Positions 52,878-61,618 of a stretch of 64,000 nt of DNA are shown piece after piece. A program made the translations under genes and the position numbers. Origin of the DNA: Maribacter sp. PR1 (lineage in GTDB: Bacteria > Bacteroidota > Bacteroidia > Flavobacteriales > Flavobacteriaceae); NCBI RefSeq assembly GCF_028464145.1, contig NZ_JAQPCG010000007.1:1-64000 (forward strand), in the 5' to 3' direction. Position 1 is the first letter of the stretch, and each line of letters starts with the position of its first letter. The notes beneath the pieces are model-generated. The model had not been told where the DNA came from. It saw only the letters and a list, made by a program, of their open reading frames with translations, and did no database searches.

Positions 52878-54311
52878 CTATTCAAGAAAAAAATCACTTT
52901 TGAAGCCTATTAAATACAGTTTTTCCTTAGCTCTTGTTATTGCTGTATATAACCACCGGAGATATTCCCGATCTGGGCCATTTGGAAGATAGGGCTGCTC
53001 CACAAACACTGTGTTCCATTGTCCACCTTGGGACTTATGACAAGTTATTGCATAGGAGAATTTTACCTGAAGTCCATTAAAGTATTTGTTGTTCTTTACT
53101 CCCAAGAATTTTTTGTACTTAGATTTTTCGTTAGCATAGTCTTTCATTACCTCTTGATAGAGTCGATTACCATCTTCATAAGAAAGTGATGGGGATTCTG
53201 CTTTTATGGTATCCAATAAAAGAACGGTTTCAAAAGGTTTCATATTAGGATAATCCACCATTTGAACTTTTACTTCTGCGAATTTAAAACCATACAAATC
53301 TTTAAAGGCGAAGATTTCCAAAATTTCTATAATATCGCCATTGGCTATAAATCCTGCTTCCGAATTTGGTTTAAGCCAGAAGTAATTATTTTTAACGACC
53401 ATCATGAAATCGCCTGGAGCCAATTCATGTTCTAAGAATAGTATGCGCTCCCTAATATTAAGGTTATAAAGGTTTGCCCGCTTATTTGACCTAACGATGA
53501 TAGCAGTCTCTTCCTTTCCGTTTTGGGAATAAGATTCGTCTATGGCCTCTTGTATGTCGTGTCCATCTATCAGCCGTACAATATCCGTGTAAGATGAAAC
53601 ATCAAACTTAAAGCGATCAAAATAATCTCCATTTAATTGTTCTCGCAACATAGTTGCATTCACTAAAATACCGGAATCCTCGGCTTGACGTACAACTTCA
53701 TCCAACTCCAATCGTTCCACCTCCTTATTATAATTTAATGCAAGTTTATCCTCATCCAAAGCAGGGCTTAACTCCAAATGCACTGGTGGTAGTTGCGCAG
53801 TATCCCCAATTAAAAGTAATTTACAATTATGACCTGAGTATACAAACATGAGCAGATCATCCAAGAGAGAACCATTCTCAAATAACTTGGAATCTGCAGG
53901 CGTATCCGGAATCATGGATGCCTCGTCCACAATAAAAAGGGTATCCCTATGCTTATTTGGCGCCATAACGAACTGGACGCCACCCCCACTTTGTTTTTTC
54001 GGAAAATAGATTTTCCTATGTATCGTATACGCCTGTGTTTTGGAATAGTTGGACATTACTTTGGCCGCCCTACCCGTTGGTGCCATTAAAACGGATTTCA
54101 TGCCTGTTTTCCACAAACACTTTACCAAAGTACCTACCAAAGTTGTTTTTCCGGTACCCGCAAAACCTTTAAGCACGAAAACTTCGTCCTTCTTTTTTGA
54201 CAATGTAAAACTGGACAGTTTTTCAAGGGCAATCTCTTGCTTAAGTGTAGGTTTATGTGGAAACTTGGTTTCCAACTCTTTAAAGAAAGCAGTGGGCGTC
54301 TGTATTTTCAT
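52878..54311 (-). CDS. RecD-like superfamily 1 helicase
   Basis: Encodes 477 residues. Helicase motifs in order: Walker A LKGFAGTGKTTLVGTL (about 47-62), LMAPTGRAAKVMSNYS, Walker B IVDEASMIPD, LLIGDTAQLPPV (motif III), and the C-terminal UvrD-like AITCHKSQGGQWNTVFVE (motif V) and LYTAITRAKEKLYLIG (motif VI). It is an ATP-driven DNA helicase of the RecD2 type without the extended N-terminal region. Standing alone, its job is probably in repair or replication. It faces away from the next gene (54412), with a shared intergenic region. Confidence 0.9.
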   Translation of the reverse strand: MKIQTPTAFFKELETKFPHKPTLKQEIALEKLSSFTLSKKKDEVFVLKGFAGTGKTTLVGTLVKCLWKTGMKSVLMAPTGRAAKVMSNYSKTQAYTIHRKIYFPKKQSGGGVQFVMAPNKHRDTLFIVDEASMIPDTPADSKLFENGSLLDDLLMFVYSGHNCKLLLIGDTAQLPPVHLELSPALDEDKLALNYNKEVERLELDEVVRQAEDSGILVNATMLREQLNGDYFDRFKFDVSSYTDIVRLIDGHDIQEAIDESYSQNGKEETAIIVRSNKRANLYNLNIRERILFLEHELAPGDFMMVVKNNYFWLKPNSEAGFIANGDIIEILEIFAFKDLYGFKFAEVKVQMVDYPNMKPFETVLLLDTIKAESPSLSYEDGNRLYQEVMKDYANEKSKYKKFLGVKNNKYFNGLQVKFSYAITCHKSQGGQWNTVFVEQPYLPNGPDREYLRWLYTAITRAKEKLYLIGFKSDFFLE

Positions 54312-54349
54312 GGAACCCCAAATATAACAGGATTTTTAGGGGAAAAACT

Positions 54350-54378
54350 TTTGCGATTAAAAAAAAATTGTAGATTTG
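54350..54378 (+). promoter_or_regulatory. Promoter for the 54412 gene group
   Basis: TTTG (54350-54353), 17 bp, then TAGATTTG (54371-54378), matching TAnnTTTG, 33 bp before the start codon. Confidence 0.5.
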
Positions 54379-54411
54379 TTACAACCACTAAATTAAATTA
54401 ACACTTAAGAA

Positions 54412-55062
54412 ATGAAGACCATAATTCAGATTGTACTTTGGATTGCATGTATCGGTTTAGGCTACATGATTTACAACTCTATCACAGGGCCTATTAAGTT
54501 TAACGAGGCTAAAGTAGAACGCTTTGGAAAAGTAGTAGCAAAACTAAAGGATATTAGAAACGCTCAAGAAGCTTATAAAACTGTTAATGGAAAGTATGCA
54601 AAGGACTTCCCGAGCCTAATAAAGTTTATCGATACCGGAAATTACGTAATTACCCAACAAAGAGACTCCTCATTTTTGGAATATGATGAGACCTATCAAA
54701 TTGATATGTTGCAAGAAGTTAAAATTATTGACACTTTAGGTACTGTTTCCGTTAAGGATTCTTTATTTAAAAGTGACACTAGATATAAGGATTTGGCTAC
54801 TGTGCCTACTGCACCGAATGGTGAAAAATTTACCATGGATGCAGATGTTATTGATAAAAGCGGTTACAGGGCTCCAGTTTTTGAAGCCAAAGTTGATAAA
54901 AGTGTGGTCTTGTACGATCAACCAAAGGATTTATTGGCGCGTGAAAATGCACAAGTGAGTGTGGAAGAGGTTAACGGAACTGAAATAAGGGTAGGTTCAT
55001 TAACTGAAGTTAGTACCAGCGGTAACTGGCCTCCAATTTATGACAAAAAGAACGATCAATAA
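54412..55062 (+). CDS. Membrane-anchored protein of unknown function
   Basis: Encodes 216 residues. A single N-terminal hydrophobic segment (about 4-22) acts as signal anchor, followed by a helical stretch (RFGKVVAKLKDIRNAQEAYKTV, about 41-60) and a mostly beta C-terminal part. The arrangement of an N-terminal helix continuing into an amphipathic helix recalls pseudopilins, but no prepilin cleavage site is seen. It overlaps the DUF3822 gene by 23 bp, and rsmD follows that, so the three form one transcript. Confidence 0.65.
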   Translation: MKTIIQIVLWIACIGLGYMIYNSITGPIKFNEAKVERFGKVVAKLKDIRNAQEAYKTVNGKYAKDFPSLIKFIDTGNYVITQQRDSSFLEYDETYQIDMLQEVKIIDTLGTVSVKDSLFKSDTRYKDLATVPTAPNGEKFTMDADVIDKSGYRAPVFEAKVDKSVVLYDQPKDLLARENAQVSVEEVNGTEIRVGSLTEVSTSGNWPPIYDKKNDQ

Positions 55063-55876
55063 GGGACTAGACATAGCCGAAAAAAGTTTTAAGAAAATGT
55101 CCATTCAGGTTAGCTTGAATGGACTTTCTTTTTGTATTGCGGATACTGTATCGCACAAAGTGATATTATCCAAAAACAAAGTTTTTTCCGAGGAATTAAA
55201 CCCTATGGCGCTTTTAGAGGAATTGAAAGAACTTTTTACTTCAACCGGAGTGAAAGATGAACAATTCGATGAAGTTGTAGCTATTCATAAAAACAATCTC
55301 TTTGGTTTGGTGCCCAAACCATTGTTTAAAGAGGATGAGCTTGCCAATTACCTTAAGTTCAATACCAAAATATTAGCTACAGATACTCTAGCTTTCGACG
55401 AGTTGGAAAATCTTGATATTGTAAACGTGTATGTCCCTTACATGAATGTAAATAATTACATCTATGAACTGTTTGGCGAGTTTACGTATATGCACAATGG
55501 CTCGGTTCTAATACAGTCCTTATTAGACAATTATAGTAATCAAAAAGAACCTATCTGTTTTGTACAAGTCGGTGTACAACAAATGGATGTCATCATCTTA
55601 AGACAAAAAAGCCTGGTGCTCTATAATAATTTTACCTATACCACTAAAGAGGATTTTGCATATTATCTACTTTTTGTTTTAGAGCAATTGGAGTTAGATC
55701 CAGCGTCTATTCAAGTTAAGTTTTTTGGAAGCATTGATGAAGATGACGAAATATTCCAATTATGCTATTCATACATTCAAAATCTTTCCATATTTGTTCC
55801 GTTGTCTCCCAACCATTTAGATTTAGACGATCCTGAATCATCTACTATTGATTTTACAGTAATAAATAGTCTTTAA
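55040..55876 (+). CDS. DUF3822 family protein
   Basis: Encodes 278 residues. It matches DUF3822 in length and features: MSIQVSLNGLSFCIADTVSH (about 20-39), PKPLFKEDELANYLKFNTKIL, VNVYVPYMNVNNYIYELFGEF and the C-terminal IFVPLSPNH. These Bacteroidota proteins have an actin-like fold by family knowledge, without proven function. It overlaps the upstream gene by 23 bp and its TAA shares a base with the ATG of rsmD. Confidence 0.85.
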   Translation: MTKRTINKGLDIAEKSFKKMSIQVSLNGLSFCIADTVSHKVILSKNKVFSEELNPMALLEELKELFTSTGVKDEQFDEVVAIHKNNLFGLVPKPLFKEDELANYLKFNTKILATDTLAFDELENLDIVNVYVPYMNVNNYIYELFGEFTYMHNGSVLIQSLLDNYSNQKEPICFVQVGVQQMDVIILRQKSLVLYNNFTYTTKEDFAYYLLFVLEQLELDPASIQVKFFGSIDEDDEIFQLCYSYIQNLSIFVPLSPNHLDLDDPESSTIDFTVINSL

Positions 55877-56412
55877 TGAGAATAATTTCAGGAAAACATA
55901 AAGGAAGACAACTAATAGCTCCTAAAAACCTGCCGGTAAGGCCTACAAAGGATATGGCAAAAGAAGGACTATTTAACATTCTAAACAATAGATATTATTT
56001 TCCTGATTTAAAGGTCTTGGACCTCTTCGCGGGAACAGGAAATATTAGCTTTGAGTTTGCCTCTAGGGGCGTTGAGGATATTGTATCGGTTGACTTAGAT
56101 AAGGGCTGCATTAATTACATCTCTAAAATTTCCAAGGAGCTGGATATGGGTATAAAAACGTTCAAAAACAATGTCTTTACTTTTTTGGATAAAAATAATG
56201 ACAGATTCGATATCATTTTTGCCGACCCATTTTATAGCATGGAACTTAGTGATTTTGAAAAAATACCAGCTTTGGTTTTCGAAAATAATATGCTTTTGGA
56301 AGATGGTGTATTGGTAGTAGAACATGCTAAACAGACTTCTTTGGAACATTTACCCCATTTTGATAATTTTAGAAAATATGGAAGTAGTGTCTTTAGCTTT
56401 TTCAAGTCATAA
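55876..56412 (+). CDS. rsmD: 16S rRNA (guanine-966-N2) methyltransferase
   Basis: Encodes 178 residues, the normal RsmD length. The N-terminus MRIISGKHKGRQLIAPKNLP has the family RII(S/A)GxxKGRxL start, followed by PTKDMAKEGLFNIL, the SAM motif VLDLFAGTGNISFEFASRG (about 48-66) and the catalytic motif FDIIFADPFYS (about 113-123; NPPY-type DPPY becomes DPFY here). It methylates G966 of 16S rRNA. Its ATG overlaps the DUF3822 stop by one base. Confidence 0.92.
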   Translation: MRIISGKHKGRQLIAPKNLPVRPTKDMAKEGLFNILNNRYYFPDLKVLDLFAGTGNISFEFASRGVEDIVSVDLDKGCINYISKISKELDMGIKTFKNNVFTFLDKNNDRFDIIFADPFYSMELSDFEKIPALVFENNMLLEDGVLVVEHAKQTSLEHLPHFDNFRKYGSSVFSFFKS

Positions 56413-56484
56413 TAATACTTTAAAAGCTTACCCAAGAAGCTAAAAATACGATTATTTAAGTCTATTATAATCAACTAATAAAAC

Positions 56485-56492
56485 TACTTTTG
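56485..56492 (+). promoter_or_regulatory. Promoter -7 element for the DUF2914 gene
   Basis: TACTTTTG, matching TAnnTTTG, 17 bp before the start codon. Confidence 0.5.
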
Positions 56493-56509
56493 ATGGCCGA
56501 ATAATTCGC

Positions 56510-57625
56510 ATGAAAAGAACAATAGTCCAGTTCAGAAATAGTGCCTTCCGTAAATTTATTAGAAGGCATGAAAAATATGCTCCTATACTCTTTTTTATTG
56601 GTGGTTTTATTTTCGATGTTCTTACTTTGGGACGTATAGATAGAACTTATGATTTGGTTATGTTGTGTTTGCATATGACCAACTTAAGTATAGCACTTTA
56701 TCTTTATAATTTAGCGGATGACGGAAAATGGAAAAATACATTCCTTGAACGCTTTGAAGAATATTTACCTTTAGCTATACAATTCTTTTTTGGAGCCCTA
56801 TCCAGTGCCTATGTGATTTATTTTTCCCGGAGCGTATCCCTCTCCAAAACCGTTTCCTTTTTTGTAATCCTCATTTTTTTATTGGTTGCCAACGAGTTTT
56901 TGAAACAGCGGATATCAAATAAGTATTTACAGTTTAGTGTTTACTTCTTTATTAGTTTTACATTCTTCACATTTATGATTCCAGTTTTCATTGCAGAGAT
57001 AAATCCTACTGTCTTTCTTATTTCAGGATTCATAAGTCTTGGTAGTACAATTACTTTGATAACAATTATTTATTCACTTAGCCCAAGTACTCGCCTAGAA
57101 ATACATTTAGGTAAACTAGTTGCTTTAGTACTTTCCATCTATGTTATAATCAATCTTTTTTATTTTTTTCGTTTAATTCCACCGGTACCATTAGCACTCG
57201 ATGAAGGAATAGTTGCTCATAATGTGGAAAAAAAAGGAAACCGTTACATAGTTGCATACGAAAAAAATGAATCCTATCTGTTTTGGAGATCGCATCGTAC
57301 CCAATTTATATTTAGACCTAAGGAAAAAGTATATATCTTTTCTTCTGTTTTCGCACCCACCGATTTGGAGAAATCTATAATTCATCGCTGGAAATGGTAT
57401 AATGATGACACCATGGAATGGGAATTAGTGGAAGATATAGGCTATGAAATTACTGGTGGAAGGGACAATGGGTTCAGGGGGTACACCTACAAAAGCAATA
57501 TTTGGCCAGGAAGGTGGAAGGTTGAAGTAATTACTACGGAAGAATTGGTGTTGGGAGTTATTGATTTCGAAATAGTTCTGGATGAAAATTTAGAGCCGAA
57601 AAATATGGTAGAAAAAATCTTCTAA
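56510..57625 (+). CDS. DUF2914 multi-pass membrane protein
   Basis: Encodes 371 residues. About seven hydrophobic segments occupy residues 20-230 (for example YAPILFFIGGFIFDVLTLG, IQFFFGALSSAYVIYFS and the paired helices after KTVSFFVILIFLLVANEFL). The C-terminal about 110 residues are the DUF2914 domain, a beta-sandwich-like module with SIIHRWKWYNDDTMEWELV, YTYKSNIWPGRWKVEVIT and ELVLGVIDFEIV. Function unknown. It is transcribed alone; the RNase P RNA gene lies 7 bp beyond it on the opposite strand. Confidence 0.85.
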   Translation: MKRTIVQFRNSAFRKFIRRHEKYAPILFFIGGFIFDVLTLGRIDRTYDLVMLCLHMTNLSIALYLYNLADDGKWKNTFLERFEEYLPLAIQFFFGALSSAYVIYFSRSVSLSKTVSFFVILIFLLVANEFLKQRISNKYLQFSVYFFISFTFFTFMIPVFIAEINPTVFLISGFISLGSTITLITIIYSLSPSTRLEIHLGKLVALVLSIYVIINLFYFFRLIPPVPLALDEGIVAHNVEKKGNRYIVAYEKNESYLFWRSHRTQFIFRPKEKVYIFSSVFAPTDLEKSIIHRWKWYNDDTMEWELVEDIGYEITGGRDNGFRGYTYKSNIWPGRWKVEVITTEELVLGVIDFEIVLDENLEPKNMVEKIF

Positions 57626-57631
57626 AACTTT

Positions 57632-57940
57632 AAAAAAGCAGGCCATAAGCCGGATTCTGTTTTCGTTAAAACGAACCTTATCATTTATCTAGGCCTTTAG
57701 TTACCCAAAGGCTCCAACCGCCTACCCTTCGGCTCGGGCGTGCAGCCCTCAAACACCGATTTACATGACGTTTCACCGTATAGAGTTTACCTGATTTCAC
57801 TACAGCCGAACTGTACTTGCTTTCTGTTGCACTGGTCCTCATCTCTCGACGGACGGGCGTTACCCGCTATACTGCACTATGGTGTCCGGACTTTCCTCTT
57901 GACCATAAAGCTATAGTCAAGCGATAAGGTGGCCTGCTAT
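57632..57940 (-). ncRNA. rnpB: RNase P RNA
   Basis: A structured RNA of about 300 nt on the minus strand. GCAGGCC (57931-57937 in complement) pairs with GGCCTGC near 57638-57644 as helix P1. Conserved blocks are GAGGAAAGTCCGGAC near the 5' end, GGGTAACGCCCG, GCAACAGAAAG, and CAGAATCCGGCTTA near the 3' end, in the order of bacterial A-type RNase P. A T-run follows P1. It cleaves tRNA precursors together with the RnpA protein. Confidence 0.95.
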
Positions 57941-58016
57941 GCACAAATGTACTCTAATTGTTGATAACTAAGGATGATCTATGTTTTAATTACCCAATCA
58001 AATAGACCGCTATTTT

Positions 58017-58024
58017 TATATTTG
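58017..58024 (+). promoter_or_regulatory. Promoter -7 element for dnaX
   Basis: TATATTTG, matching TAnnTTTG, 24 bp before the TTG start codon. Confidence 0.55.
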
Positions 58025-58048
58025 TAGTTACACAAACCCATTCCGATT

Positions 58049-59896
58049 TTGGAACCTTTTATTGTATCGGCACGAAAATATAGACCCCAAACATTTAAAG
58101 ATGTAGTGGGGCAACAAGCCATTACCAACACCCTCCAAAATGCGATAGACAACAATCATTTGGCTCAGGCTCTTTTGTTTTGTGGTCCAAGAGGTGTAGG
58201 TAAGACTACCTGTGCGCGAATTTTAGCTAAACAAATTAATTCCGACGGTAGTGAACATGAAGGTGAAGATTTTGCTTTCAACATTTTCGAATTGGATGCA
58301 GCTTCCAATAATTCCGTTGACGATATAAGAAACTTGATAGACCAAGTTCGTATTCCGCCACAAGTTGGAAAATATAAGGTGTACATCATTGATGAGGTTC
58401 ATATGCTCTCCCAATCGGCGTTTAATGCTTTTTTGAAGACACTGGAAGAACCTCCGAAACATGCCATTTTTATTTTGGCCACTACGGAAAAACATAAAAT
58501 TATACCCACTATCCTATCGCGGTGTCAAATATTTGATTTTAAAAGAATTACGGTAAACGACGCAGCGGAGTACTTAAAGTATATTGCAGAGAATCAAGGA
58601 ATCGATGCAGAAGAAGATGCTTTGCATATTATCGCTCAGAAGGCTGACGGCGCCATGCGGGATGCGCTTTCAATTTTTGATCGGGTAGTTAGTTTTTCTG
58701 GAAAAGAATTGACTAGAAAGGCCGTAACCGAGAACCTCAATGTGTTGGACTACGATATTTATTTTGAGGCAACAGACCTCATTTTGGAGCACGATATTCC
58801 AAAATTACTGGTGCTTTTTAATAAAACACTCTCACTTGGTTTTGATGGTCATCATTTTATTGCCGGTCTAGCATCACATTTTAGGGATTTAATGGTATGC
58901 CAACACGAAGACACCATAGTGCTCCTAGAGGTAGGGGAAAAGGCCCAGGGAAAGTATAGAGAACAATCCAAAAAGACTTCCAGCCTCTTTCTTTTAAAAG
59001 GATTGGATATAGCGAACGACTGCGACCTAAAATATAAATCCAGCAAAAATCAACGACTTTTAGTAGAACTTACCTTAATGAAACTGGCCTCTATCGATTT
59101 TGATGGAGAAAAAAAAAATCCTGAATCCCTAGCCCTACAAAATAAAACTATTGATTTTATTGCACCTGCTTCATTTTATCAGAAGGTTTACCCCAGAAAA
59201 AATGAAAGGCAAGAAAACAATCCACCTGAAGATTTCAAAAAGGACGACCCAAAAGGTGAGTCGGTCAATACAGAAGAAGCCAATCAGGTAGTAGAAGATG
59301 ACATTAAACAAAATCCAATACGCGATTACGGTAAAACTGCACCGGTAAGCCCAAAGTCGGAAAAAAACGAACCTCAAACTACATCAGCGGTTCAAGAAAC
59401 GGAGCCTAAAAAAATAAACATCACATCCCAAAAAAAACGTGTTTCCGGACTTTCTCTATCTAGTTTAAAAGCTAAAAAAGAGCATGAGTTGAATAAAATT
59501 GAGGTAATCGTTGATGAGGACGATTTACCAAAAGATATATTTACAGAAGAGGACTTACAAAAGCACTGGTCAGATTTTGTTGAACAGATAGACAAAAAAG
59601 GACAAAAAATTTTAGCTTCCAATTTAAACACAGATATCCCAAAACTAAGAGAAGACTTTACTATTTGTATTGAACTACCCAACAGTACAATGAAAAAGGA
59701 GATAGAACGTGAAAGTTATGAATTGATGGGCCATCTTAGAACAAAACTCAATAACCACTTTATTCAATTGCAAATTAAGGTGAACGAGTCTAGCGCTAAG
59801 AAATTTGCATTTACCCCAGAAGAAAAATATCAAAAATTAAGGGAGAAAAACCCAACCTTGGATTTACTTAGAAAAGAGTTTGATCTAGACCTTTAA
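58049..59896 (+). CDS. dnaX: DNA polymerase III subunit gamma/tau
   Basis: Encodes 615 residues with a TTG start (58049-58051); no ATG precedes the conserved EPFIVSARKYRPQTFKDVVG. The AAA+ core has Walker A LLFCGPRGVGKTTCARIL (about 42-59), Walker B VYIIDEVHML and the sensor NAFLKTLEEPPKHAIFILAT. The four-Cys zinc module between them in most bacteria is absent (the segment reads NSDGSEHEGEDFAFNIFELD). After domain III comes a charged linker (about 385-490) and a C-terminal domain that would contact polymerase alpha. No clear slippery A-run with a frameshift hairpin was found, so it probably makes only tau. Confidence 0.93.
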   Translation: MEPFIVSARKYRPQTFKDVVGQQAITNTLQNAIDNNHLAQALLFCGPRGVGKTTCARILAKQINSDGSEHEGEDFAFNIFELDAASNNSVDDIRNLIDQVRIPPQVGKYKVYIIDEVHMLSQSAFNAFLKTLEEPPKHAIFILATTEKHKIIPTILSRCQIFDFKRITVNDAAEYLKYIAENQGIDAEEDALHIIAQKADGAMRDALSIFDRVVSFSGKELTRKAVTENLNVLDYDIYFEATDLILEHDIPKLLVLFNKTLSLGFDGHHFIAGLASHFRDLMVCQHEDTIVLLEVGEKAQGKYREQSKKTSSLFLLKGLDIANDCDLKYKSSKNQRLLVELTLMKLASIDFDGEKKNPESLALQNKTIDFIAPASFYQKVYPRKNERQENNPPEDFKKDDPKGESVNTEEANQVVEDDIKQNPIRDYGKTAPVSPKSEKNEPQTTSAVQETEPKKINITSQKKRVSGLSLSSLKAKKEHELNKIEVIVDEDDLPKDIFTEEDLQKHWSDFVEQIDKKGQKILASNLNTDIPKLREDFTICIELPNSTMKKEIERESYELMGHLRTKLNNHFIQLQIKVNESSAKKFAFTPEEKYQKLREKNPTLDLLRKEFDLDL

Positions 59897-60238
59897 CATT
59901 CGTCTTAGACGGACGGTATAAAAAAACATCACCAAAGCGATTATAAGCAACCCAAAAGCTTCACGGCCCAACTCAACGGTCTCAATATCGCCGTCATCCA
60001 AATCAAATCCTTGAAAATCCGTAGGATATAAATACATAAACCCGATGAAACAAGCTGTACCAATTATCAATGGAACCACAGGCTTTAATTTGTTCAATGA
60101 AAAAAATATGGAGATTATTGCGGCCACAGCATAAATAAAAATCCAAAATAACGAATCCGGATCATTAAATTGAACCACAGCCCCTAGAGCAAAAAGCACA
60201 GCAAATAAATATCCAAAAGTCTTAAAAAACATATTCAT
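59885..60238 (-). CDS. Transmembrane 220 family protein
   Basis: Encodes 117 residues from the ATG at 60238. Four hydrophobic segments (about 5-23, 30-45, 53-70 and 90-110) and the conserved VVQFNDPDSLFWIFIYAVAA are typical of the TMEM220-like family, whose function is unknown. It follows the phosphodiesterase gene by 5 bp and is the last gene of the ebo-type operon here. Its 3' end overlaps the convergent dnaX 3' end by 12 bp. Confidence 0.8.
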   Translation of the reverse strand: MNMFFKTFGYLFAVLFALGAVVQFNDPDSLFWIFIYAVAAIISIFFSLNKLKPVVPLIIGTACFIGFMYLYPTDFQGFDLDDGDIETVELGREAFGLLIIALVMFFYTVRLRRMLKV

Positions 60239-60243
60239 CCTAA

Positions 60244-61617
60244 TCAACTTAATATGTGTTTCTCTATTAATTTATAAACCTCAACTGCCTCAATTTCATT
60301 TTTTTTCACTAAATCAACTTGGTTACTTATTAAAATAGGATAATCTTCAAGATCATCTGGTTTCCTACCATGGGAACCTTTAATCAAATTAGCATCTAAA
60401 GGAATAATATTCAAGACAGTCCTAAAACCTAACTTCTTTTTTATTAATTTCCAAATTACCTTCGCCATGACCAATTTATCTTTAGGATTCGTCATCATTT
60501 CTACGGGATCGTACCCCGGCTTTTTGTGGATATCCACCATTCTTGCATAATCGGGTGCCAAGGCATCATCCAACCAAAAGTAATAGGTAAACCAAGAATC
60601 GGAATCGGCCACAACAACTAAGTCGCCACAACGTTCATGGGAGAGGTGCTCTTCATTAATTTCATCTTTAGAAAGCACCTTTTCAACACCGAGTACCTTT
60701 TCAATCAAGCCTTTAATTCTCTCAAGGTTATCAGCGTTTTTTACATAAATATGTGCTACTTGATGGTCGGCAACGGCAAAGGCTTCACTTGCTCCTGCAT
60801 CTAACAATTCCAATCCACGTTCTACTCTAATGCCAATAAATCCCTCTTTACGTAGAATACGGTTTAAATGTACAGGTCTTTTTACATTCGTAATTCCATA
60901 TTCCGATAATAAAATAATATGGGTATCATTCTTCTCGTAATATTCCACCAACTGCCTTACCACTCCATCTATTTCCCTTAAATCCTTAGAAATTATATCA
61001 AAATTCAATCCATGGCGTTGTAGGTTATAGTCCAAATGAGGTAAATAGATCAAGGTTAAAGTTGGGTCATATTTCTCGTCTGTTTTTATAGCGCCATTCG
61101 CTATCCATTTAGAGGAATTGATGGTGGTCTTGGGGCCCCAAAATTCAAATAGGGGGAATGTTCCCAAACTATGTTGTAATTCGTCCCTTAATTCAGCAGG
61201 GTGTGAATAAACATCTGGAATCTTTCTACCATCGGCCAAATAATTTGGCCGTGGAGTAAGACTATAATCGACATTGGAATACATATTATACCACCAAAAG
61301 TGGTTGGCGCATGTAAAATTTGAATCCAATTCCTTTAACCGGTCCCAAATTTTGGGTTGCTGTACCAATAGGTTGGATTGCCTCCAAAACTTCACTTCCA
61401 ACTCGTCCTTAAAATACCATCCATTCCCTACAATTCCATGTTCAGAGGGCCATTTTCCTGTAACGTAGGTCGATTGTACGGAACAAGTAACGGCAGGTAG
61501 CATGGGTTTAATATATGTAGATGTACCGTTATCTAAAAATGATTTTATGAATGGTGTATGTTCACCTATTAACCGTTTTGTTAAACCCACTACATTAATT
61601 ACAACGGTTTTTTGCAT
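60244..61617 (-). CDS. Phosphodiesterase/nucleotide-pyrophosphatase-like protein of the ebo cluster
   Basis: Encodes 457 residues without a signal peptide. The alkaline-phosphatase-superfamily phosphodiesterase fold is indicated by KPMLPAVTCSVQSTYVTGKW (nucleophile position Thr44), IYLPHLDYNLQRHG (Asp and His ligands) and LIKGSHGR near the C-terminus (His). Two usual ligand sites differ: the N-terminal strand reads VVINVVGLT without the Asp of other NPPs, and the usual SDHGM motif reads LLSEYGIT (about 235-242). The gene begins one base after eboE and is followed by the TMEM220-like gene. Similar phosphodiesterases accompany ebo genes in many Bacteroidota. The substrate is unknown. Confidence 0.8.
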   Translation of the reverse strand: MQKTVVINVVGLTKRLIGEHTPFIKSFLDNGTSTYIKPMLPAVTCSVQSTYVTGKWPSEHGIVGNGWYFKDELEVKFWRQSNLLVQQPKIWDRLKELDSNFTCANHFWWYNMYSNVDYSLTPRPNYLADGRKIPDVYSHPAELRDELQHSLGTFPLFEFWGPKTTINSSKWIANGAIKTDEKYDPTLTLIYLPHLDYNLQRHGLNFDIISKDLREIDGVVRQLVEYYEKNDTHIILLSEYGITNVKRPVHLNRILRKEGFIGIRVERGLELLDAGASEAFAVADHQVAHIYVKNADNLERIKGLIEKVLGVEKVLSKDEINEEHLSHERCGDLVVVADSDSWFTYYFWLDDALAPDYARMVDIHKKPGYDPVEMMTNPKDKLVMAKVIWKLIKKKLGFRTVLNIIPLDANLIKGSHGRKPDDLEDYPILISNQVDLVKKNEIEAVEVYKLIEKHILS

Positions 61618-61618
61618 A

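Noticed and set aside
59200-59420. Search for a programmed frameshift site in dnaX
   Set aside because: A-runs occur in the charged linker, but none has a clear slippery heptamer with an adjacent stem and early stop, so no gamma product is claimed.
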